Source: Candidatus Pacearchaeota archaeon
GTDB lineage: Archaea > Nanobdellota > Nanobdellia > Pacearchaeales > UBA284
DNA length: 17,279 bases
Reading direction: 5' to 3'
NCBI GenBank assembly: GCA_023511755.1
Contig: JAIMAW010000005.1
Coordinates: 1-17,279 of the forward strand
Below, one piece after another: positions 13,807 to 17,279 of this stretch. The position numbers were made by a program, and so were the translations under genes. Each line of letters opens with the position of its first letter. The stretch's first letter is position 1. The notes beneath the pieces are model-generated. The model had not been told where the DNA came from. It searched no databases and saw only the letters and a list, made by a program, of their open reading frames with translations.

Positions 13807-14346
13807 ATGGAAGGGCAAAAAGAAGGGTGGGAGATCCTATCGAGATACTTACTCGGCGTTATCGTTTCTATAGTTTCGATCTCTGTACCAATATTCTACT
13901 GGATATTCAGGCCGCTTACTGTGTGGCCTACTTTTTTTGTCCTGGATATCTTTTACGAGCCCTTATTAAATGGAATAGAAAGTATCGCAATAGGAAATTT
14001 CAATATAGAAATTGTAGACGCATGTATCGCAGGAAGCGCGTACTTGTTGCTGTTCATACTCAATGTTTTAACGCGAGAAATAAGCTTCAAAAAAAGAATT
14101 TTTGTTTTTGTTTTTGATATCATAATCTTGCTTTGGTTGAATATCTTAAGACTTGTTCTTATGGTTATACTGCTTGTTTCTGGCTCAAGCGCTTTTGATT
14201 TTACCCATAAATTTTTCTGGTATGTTCTAAGCACAGTTCTTGTGGCAGCAGTATGGCTCTTCGGCGTTTGGATTTTCAAGATAAAGGCTATTCCTTTTTA
14301 CTCTGATGTTAAGTTTCTATTGAATAAGAAAACTAAGAATAGATAA
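13807..14346 (+). CDS. Small archaeosortase/exosortase-family transpeptidase-like membrane protein
   Basis: A 179-residue membrane protein with about five helices and the three conserved residues of the exosortase/archaeosortase family in the right order: Cys73 in VDACIAGSAY, Arg115 in WLNILRLVLM and His134 in FTHKFFWYVL. In characterised archaeosortase A the Cys-Arg-His triad cuts C-terminally anchored surface proteins and transfers them to a lipid. This protein has only the core; typical family members are longer. It keeps a juxtamembrane segment ending FYSDVKFLL after the last helix. I start at the ATG at 13807 because the shared TATA box lies 24.5 nt upstream; a TTG four codons earlier is less likely. 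It is divergent from the PAP2/lipid kinase pair. No substrate with a sorting signal is visible in this window. The assignment rests on motif order and topology. Confidence 0.75.
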   Translation: MEGQKEGWEILSRYLLGVIVSIVSISVPIFYWIFRPLTVWPTFFVLDIFYEPLLNGIESIAIGNFNIEIVDACIAGSAYLLLFILNVLTREISFKKRIFVFVFDIIILLWLNILRLVLMVILLVSGSSAFDFTHKFFWYVLSTVLVAAVWLFGVWIFKIKAIPFYSDVKFLLNKKTKNR

Positions 14347-14793
14347 GGCCCTCGGGGTTATCAGGGTAACTATTATTCCAGCAATTAGAACCCCCAAACT
14401 TATCGCGAAGAAACTTTTCGTTCGTTTCAAGTTGAGGAGCCATGCTATAACGGTGCCCGTCCACGCTCCTGTAAAAGGCAGGGGCAAAGCAACAAAAATA
14501 GAAAGGGCAATGATGCCGTAAGTCTGGTAAGCTTTTTCTACTCTTTCTTTCCTTTTCCTTATGTTTTTCGTATAAAAATCGAAACCCTTTTTATAAACCT
14601 TTAATCTCAAGAGGTTTTCATGAATAAAATCCAGAAAGAGAAAAAGAGGGATTATGATAAGTATATTTGCAAGAAAGCAGAATACAAATGCGCTCATAGG
14701 ATCGATGCCGCTCGCGATAGCGTAAGGAATGCCCCCCCTGAGCTCTGAAATCGGCAGAAGGCTTAGCAGCATCGCCCATAATAGAGGATCCAT
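14317..14793 (-). CDS. COG2426 small membrane protein (annotated as putative small multidrug export protein)
   Basis: A 158-residue membrane protein of the COG2426/PF06695 family. The hallmark SELRGGIPYAIASG is at about residues 17-30, and the second conserved block PLPFTGAWTGTVIAWLL is in the middle, the two halves facing each other as in the related DedA fold. About five hydrophobic segments are seen. The family name (small multidrug export) is poorly supported; relation to DedA-type lipid scramblases or flippases is more plausible on structural grounds. It starts 2 nt after the P1 stalk protein stop, so it rides on the ribosomal operon, and it overlaps the convergent sortase-like gene by 30 bp. 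Confidence 0.88.
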   Translation of the reverse strand: MDPLLWAMLLSLLPISELRGGIPYAIASGIDPMSAFVFCFLANILIIIPLFLFLDFIHENLLRLKVYKKGFDFYTKNIRKRKERVEKAYQTYGIIALSIFVALPLPFTGAWTGTVIAWLLNLKRTKSFFAISLGVLIAGIIVTLITPRALSILSFLIQ

Positions 14794-14795
14794 TC

Positions 14796-15086
14796 TTAAC
14801 CGAATAGAGCCGCTAGACCTTCTGCAGCTTCCTCAGGCTTCTCTTCTTTCTTCTCTTCCGCCTTCTGGGCCTGGGCCTGCGCAACTCCTGCCGTAGGAGC
14901 CGCAATAGGCATAACCGCTTCTTGTAGCGCTTTCTCTATATCGACGCCCTTTAGGCTAGCTACGACCGTTTTCACTCTTGCATCGTCTGGGGATATTCCT
15001 GCTGCTTCGATTACCTTTTTCAAGTTCTCTTCATTTATTTCTTTACCAGCCTTGTGTAAAAGCAAGGCGGCATAGATATATTGCAT
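14796..15086 (-). CDS. rpl12: Archaeal ribosomal stalk protein P1 (aL12)
   Basis: A 96-residue acidic stalk protein. The N-terminal dimerisation domain ([18 protein letters not shown] and onward, to about residue 60) binds P0. A flexible Ala/Gln-rich hinge and a Glu/Lys-rich acidic segment follow, ending in GLAALFG, the conserved hook that recruits translation factors such as aEF1A, aEF2 and recycling ABCE1. Length is normal (95-105). A strong GGAGGG ribosome-binding site (15090-15095) precedes the ATG. It is third in the uL1-uL10-P1 operon. Because P0 here lacks the acidic tail, all factor-binding hooks on the ribosome would come from this protein. Confidence 0.96.
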   Translation of the reverse strand: MQYIYAALLLHKAGKEINEENLKKVIEAAGISPDDARVKTVVASLKGVDIEKALQEAVMPIAAPTAGVAQAQAQKAEEKKEEKPEEAAEGLAALFG

Positions 15087-15089
15087 TTT

Positions 15090-15095
15090 CCCTCC
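15090..15095 (-). promoter_or_regulatory. Strong Shine-Dalgarno site of the P1 stalk gene
   Basis: GGAGGG directly precedes AAA-ATG. It is the strongest site in the operon with that of uL1, as expected for a protein needed in several copies per ribosome. Confidence 0.7.
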
Positions 15096-15098
15096 AGT

Positions 15099-15905
15099 TT
15101 ATTCTTCCAAATTTTTTACCAAATTTAATATTGAGCTTGATTCTCCACTCGCTTTTGATAATAACAAAGCAATTGTTTCCTTCGTAGGATAGGATATGTA
15201 GAGCGCAAGACTAAGAGCTCTCGAAGCCGATTGCGTGAATTCCTTCAACATTGCTACCTTATCTATTTTTATATTTTCATAAATCTGGTCCTCTGTGTCG
15301 TTGTAGGCCACTAGCGGCTCGAAGCCGATAACAAATGGAGCCATTTCTAGCCGGGCCAATACAGCAGCAGCTTCTTCACTAATTCTTTCGCCTTCCTTGA
15401 CAAGCACACATCTTTCTTTTATTGCGATCTTTCCACCTTCGATACCTGCTTTTATTCCAGCTTTTGTTAGTTCTGATATCACCGGCCCGGCAAGCAGGTC
15501 AGTGGGCCCTGCTTCTAGAATTATATCTTTTGGAGAGATTTGCCCTGCCTTTGCTTTCGCAGGAAATTTATTCTCAGAAAGCAAAGCTGACAACTCAAAA
15601 GGATCTTCATCGGAAAGAAGTATGGCGAATCCACTCACAAGTCCCTTCTCTATCCCTTCTACTTTGGGCCTGGTTTTCTTGAGCTCTTCTAGGGCTTTTA
15701 GCATAAAACTTTTTTTTACTACTTTTACTATTGCTTTGTCCTTGAGCGAACGCTTTATCTGTTGGAATTGCAGCGAGGAGATGTTTTCTATAGAAACCAC
15801 CATTATCGTTTTTTTCTTTCTGAGAGCTTCTACAAGGTTCACCAAATCCTTTTTCTTTTTCTCAGGTATTTCTCGTTTCCTTTCACTTTTGTCTTTTATT
15901 TTCAT
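15099..15905 (-). CDS. rplP0: Ribosomal protein uL10 (archaeal P0), short form
   Basis: A 268-residue P0 protein that anchors the stalk to 23S rRNA and carries P1 dimers. The N-terminal rRNA-binding domain contains the typical KKKTIMVVSIENISSLQFQQ and LKDKAIVKVVKKSFM stretches, followed by the archaeal/eukaryal insertion domain (about residues 105-190, including KAKAGQISPKDIILEAGPTD). The C-terminal spine helices (about 205-268) would bind P1. The protein ends at ILNLVKNLEE. Archaeal P0 is commonly about 310-345 residues, with a charged acidic tail ending like P1; that tail is absent here. The stop codon is followed at once by the P1 ribosome-binding site, so no frameshifted tail is hidden downstream. 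It lies 27 nt after uL1, with only a weak purine stretch (GGGAAA) as ribosome-binding site. Confidence 0.94.
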   Translation of the reverse strand: MKIKDKSERKREIPEKKKKDLVNLVEALRKKKTIMVVSIENISSLQFQQIKRSLKDKAIVKVVKKSFMLKALEELKKTRPKVEGIEKGLVSGFAILLSDEDPFELSALLSENKFPAKAKAGQISPKDIILEAGPTDLLAGPVISELTKAGIKAGIEGGKIAIKERCVLVKEGERISEEAAAVLARLEMAPFVIGFEPLVAYNDTEDQIYENIKIDKVAMLKEFTQSASRALSLALYISYPTKETIALLLSKASGESSSILNLVKNLEE

Positions 15906-15932
15906 CTTGTTTTTGATTTCCCTATTTTTATT

Positions 15933-16553
15933 TTACCTGGGCACCTTTACAGGGGAGCTCATAGTAAATTTGAGCATCACAGATCTTAAGTTTAGTTCTT
16001 TTTTTGGCAGCTCACTGAATACTGTCCTGAAGACAGCCTCTGCATTTTCTATTAATTCCTTGTCGGGCATACTTTCCTTGCCGATACCGATTTTTACGCT
16101 TGCTTCTTTTGCCCTTATTTTAACCATATTCGAAAGTTTTTTTGTTACTGCAAGAATTAGGTCCTCTCTTTCCATCATTAATACGCTGCCCATTTTTGGG
16201 TCGGGCATTTTCCCAGTACTTCCAAGAATCTTGCCGAACTTGGCAGCAATCTTTGGCATGAGTTTAGCGCTAGATATGAAAAAGTCATATTCTTTTGTTA
16301 GTTTTTTAATTTCCTTTGGTCCGATTTGTTCTATTTCGTCTTTTGTGATGACATAATCCACAGACCTCGATGGGTTTTCGAGAAATGCACATATCTTTTT
16401 CTTTTTTATAGCATATGGCAGAACAACAAATGTGCTGATGCTTTCGCGCTTGGGGTCAAAATTTTTTAGATTTATAATCAAATCTAGAGTTTGATCAAAA
16501 TTCCTTTTCTTGCTTTTTCTTCTCAGTTCTTGTAATGCTTCAGAAAATTTCAT
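15933..16553 (-). CDS. rpl1: Ribosomal protein uL1
   Basis: A 206-residue uL1, the mobile L1-stalk protein that helps move deacylated tRNA from the ribosome and often represses its own operon. The core signature GSTGKMPDPKMGSV (about residues 110-123) is a variant of the canonical GprGKMPxP motif. The segments DYVITKDEIEQIG and FDPKRESISTFVVLP match domain I and II elements. Length is normal for archaea (about 210-220). A strong AGGAGG ribosome-binding site (16558-16563) precedes the ATG. It is first in the operon uL1-uL10-P1-COG2426, with a palindromic TATA box about 80 nt upstream. In many archaea uL11 precedes uL1; here it does not. Confidence 0.95.
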   Translation of the reverse strand: MKFSEALQELRRKSKKRNFDQTLDLIINLKNFDPKRESISTFVVLPYAIKKKKICAFLENPSRSVDYVITKDEIEQIGPKEIKKLTKEYDFFISSAKLMPKIAAKFGKILGSTGKMPDPKMGSVLMMEREDLILAVTKKLSNMVKIRAKEASVKIGIGKESMPDKELIENAEAVFRTVFSELPKKELNLRSVMLKFTMSSPVKVPR

Positions 16554-16557
16554 ATTT

Positions 16558-16563
16558 CCTCCT
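16558..16563 (-). promoter_or_regulatory. Shine-Dalgarno site of uL1, touching a hairpin
   Basis: AGGAGG ends 4 nt before the uL1 ATG. Its first two bases are also the last bases of the hairpin at 16562-16594, so folding could limit ribosome access. Confidence 0.75.
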
Positions 16564-16594
16564 ACATTACTCCTGACTGGCTAACAGGATGTAG
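16562..16594 (-). promoter_or_regulatory. Leader hairpin of the uL1 operon, candidate L1 autoregulation site
   Basis: On the minus strand the leader reads CTACA-TCCTG, a 9-nt loop TTAGCCAGT, then CAGGA-GTAA-TGTAG. CTACA pairs with TGTAG and TCCTG with CAGGA, leaving a 4-nt asymmetric bulge (GTAA) on the 3' side only. Two helices flanking an asymmetric internal loop is the general design of known L1 sites on mRNA. The base of the stem touches the Shine-Dalgarno sequence. The function is inferred from position and shape; the loop bases were not matched to a known L1 consensus. Confidence 0.4.
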
Positions 16595-16627
16595 TGATAA
16601 CGGAACAATAAAAAAAAGAAGAAGTGG

Positions 16628-16637
16628 CTTTATAAAG
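16628..16637 (-). promoter_or_regulatory. TATA box of the uL1-uL10-P1 operon
   Basis: CTTTATAAAG, a perfect 10-bp palindrome centred at 16632.5, predicts transcription start near 16607 and a leader of about 54 nt. A T8 run on the same strand (16610-16617) lies just ahead of that start and could also end transcripts coming from the winged-helix gene upstream. Confidence 0.65.
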
Positions 16638-16675
16638 GTTTCTAATAAGTTTTACTATCTTTTAGGGAGATTTTC

Positions 16676-17119
16676 TTATGCTTCTAATTCGTTGAGATAC
16701 TCCTTTATCCTCTCAATAATAGAAACTATGTAGAACCCCTCTATCTTCTCTTCAAATATTTTTTTTAAACTTTCGAATTCAGAAATCCGATAACTGTTCG
16801 CTTTTTTCTCTACGATGAATAGGTCTCTTAGTCTCTTGAGTTGTCTTCTCAGGTTTGAATTTGCAATACCTTTGATCTCGAGGTTTGCCGTCTTCCTCAA
16901 TTCAATTACGCTCTCTTTTATTTGTTCTATATCGAGCTCTTGCTTTTTTTTCCGGGCTTCGAAGAGCACCATTAGGATATCAACGATAATATCGCGAGAA
17001 TCGCCTGGCTGCAGCAGTCCAAGACTCAAACAAATTTTCTTTACAAGCTCACGAGGACTTAACTGGTAAGGTTTCTCGTATTTTCTTAAGGTGATCTCCC
17101 CTAAGGAATCCTCTTTCAT
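16676..17119 (-). CDS. Putative winged-helix DNA-binding protein, unknown target
   Basis: A 147-residue, soluble, mostly helical protein. The first part holds a conserved-looking block (RELVKKICLSLGLLQPGDSRDIIVDIL split over residues 23-49). It is followed by a charged helix, and then a region (about 60-115) with the look of a winged helix: helix ELRKTANLEIKGIANSNLRRQLKRLRDLFIVEKK and a short strand pair NSYRI. The C-terminal 35 residues form a further amphipathic helix. This resembles small archaeal transcription regulators in which a recognition helix (SNLRRQLKRL) precedes a wing. I do not recognise a named family. It is transcribed towards the uL1 operon, but that operon has its own promoter. 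A TATA-like element about 26 nt upstream of the ATG suggests a leaderless message. The target is unknown. Confidence 0.7.
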   Translation of the reverse strand: MKEDSLGEITLRKYEKPYQLSPRELVKKICLSLGLLQPGDSRDIIVDILMVLFEARKKKQELDIEQIKESVIELRKTANLEIKGIANSNLRRQLKRLRDLFIVEKKANSYRISEFESLKKIFEEKIEGFYIVSIIERIKEYLNELEA

Positions 17120-17140
17120 AGGATATTACGGGGGCAAGGA

Positions 17141-17149
17141 TTATTAAAC
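17141..17149 (-). promoter_or_regulatory. TATA box of the winged-helix gene
   Basis: Minus-strand GTTTAATAA has its centre about 26 nt before the ATG at 17119, fitting leaderless transcription. It stands back to back with the promoter of the divergent partial gene. Confidence 0.5.
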
Positions 17150-17176
17150 TTTATTATTAGTTTTTTTACATAAATC

Positions 17177-17184
17177 TTTATAAA
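17177..17184 (+). promoter_or_regulatory. TATA box of the partial gene at the window edge
   Basis: TTTATAAA has its centre about 36 nt before the ATG at 17217, predicting a short leader of about 10 nt. A second, weaker TATA-like stretch (GATATACTTT, 17191-17200) is nearer. Confidence 0.4.
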
Positions 17185-17216
17185 TTCTAGGATATACTTT
17201 GGATGGTAATTAAAGA

Positions 17217-17279
17217 ATGGAACTTATTGCTTTGCTTTCCTCTGGGAAGGGCACATGGGGCCAAGTCGCTGGTCTGATA
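17217..17279 (+). CDS. Partial gene (first 21 codons), unknown
   Basis: The frame opens at ATG 17217 and runs off the window. The visible start is MELIALLSSGKGTWGQVAGL. A hydrophobic strand followed by SSGKGTWGQV suggests a Rossmann-like beta-strand/loop/helix opening, but 21 residues are too few to name a family. A stop codon lies in frame 6 nt upstream, so this ATG is the only possible start. It is divergent from the winged-helix gene. Confidence 0.5.
   Translation, partial: MELIALLSSGKGTWGQVAGLI

Noticed and set aside
15397..16356. Open frame of 319 codons on the plus strand.
   Set aside because: It runs antisense across uL1 and uL10, both unmistakable; its composition (Ser/Phe/Leu/Ile) is that of a complementary-strand shadow, and it would span the gap between the two genes.
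17203..17277. Alternative ATG at 17203 for the last gene.
   Set aside because: That frame ends at a TGA within the window after about 24 codons, while the frame from 17217 stays open to the edge.
1..17279. CRISPR arrays, insertion sequences, integrase sites or prophage genes.
   Set aside because: No regularly spaced repeats, transposase or integrase motifs or terminal inverted repeats were seen; nearly all sequence is accounted for by ordinary chromosomal genes.

Overview
The window is a compact stretch of an archaeal chromosome and fits a reduced (DPANN-like) archaeon. Signs of this are archaeal/eukaryal-type ribosomal proteins uL1, uL10 (P0) and P1, an archaeal-type glycyl-tRNA synthetase, homologues of both halves of the Hef helicase-nuclease, TATA-box promoters about 25 nt upstream of many start codons, AT-rich DNA, very short gaps and several smaller-than-usual proteins. 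The lineage within DPANN cannot be fixed from this window alone.

Layout. (1) 123-3243, plus strand: a probable operon of an M16 zinc peptidase, an arginase/agmatinase-family enzyme, a six-helix half-length MFS protein and the 2H phosphoesterase ThpR. (2) 3221-8395, mostly minus strand: Hef-type helicase, B12-dependent (class II) ribonucleotide reductase, cob(I)alamin adenosyltransferase and a separate ERCC4/XPF nuclease, with a 92-residue membrane protein on the plus strand. Helicase and nuclease are one polypeptide (Hef) in many Euryarchaeota; here they are two genes, in the fused order, separated by the reductase and its cofactor enzyme. (3) 8418-9563, minus: HIT protein, an unreported-looking 48-residue charged protein and a YfcE/MJ0936-type phosphodiesterase. 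(4) 9701-11816, minus: tRNA-Ala(GGC), a membrane-bound YdjM-type hydrolase and GlyRS. (5) 11870-14346: envelope and lipid genes, namely an unassigned five-helix membrane protein, a CTP-dependent polyprenol/diacylglycerol kinase-like protein, a PAP2 lipid phosphatase and, divergently, a small archaeosortase/exosortase-family protein. (6) 14317-16553, minus: the ribosomal stalk operon uL1-uL10-P1 plus a COG2426 membrane protein. (7) 16676-17279: a winged-helix-like protein and the first 21 codons of an unrecognised gene.

How the parts fit. The reductase needs adenosylcobalamin, and the next gene makes it from a corrinoid, so this block can run deoxynucleotide synthesis on scavenged B12. The sortase-like protein shares one promoter with a lipid phosphatase-kinase pair, suggesting surface-protein processing coupled to a polyprenyl or lipid carrier. 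Two modes of translation initiation are visible. Promoter-proximal genes mostly have a TATA centre 24-26 nt before the ATG, so transcripts are probably leaderless. Downstream genes and the ribosomal operon use Shine-Dalgarno sequences.

The items most worth a second look are the mirror-symmetric TATA box between the PAP2 and sortase genes, the small sortase locus, the collinear split of Hef with a PIP-box-like tail on the helicase, the P0 protein without its acidic tail, and a hairpin against the uL1 ribosome-binding site.
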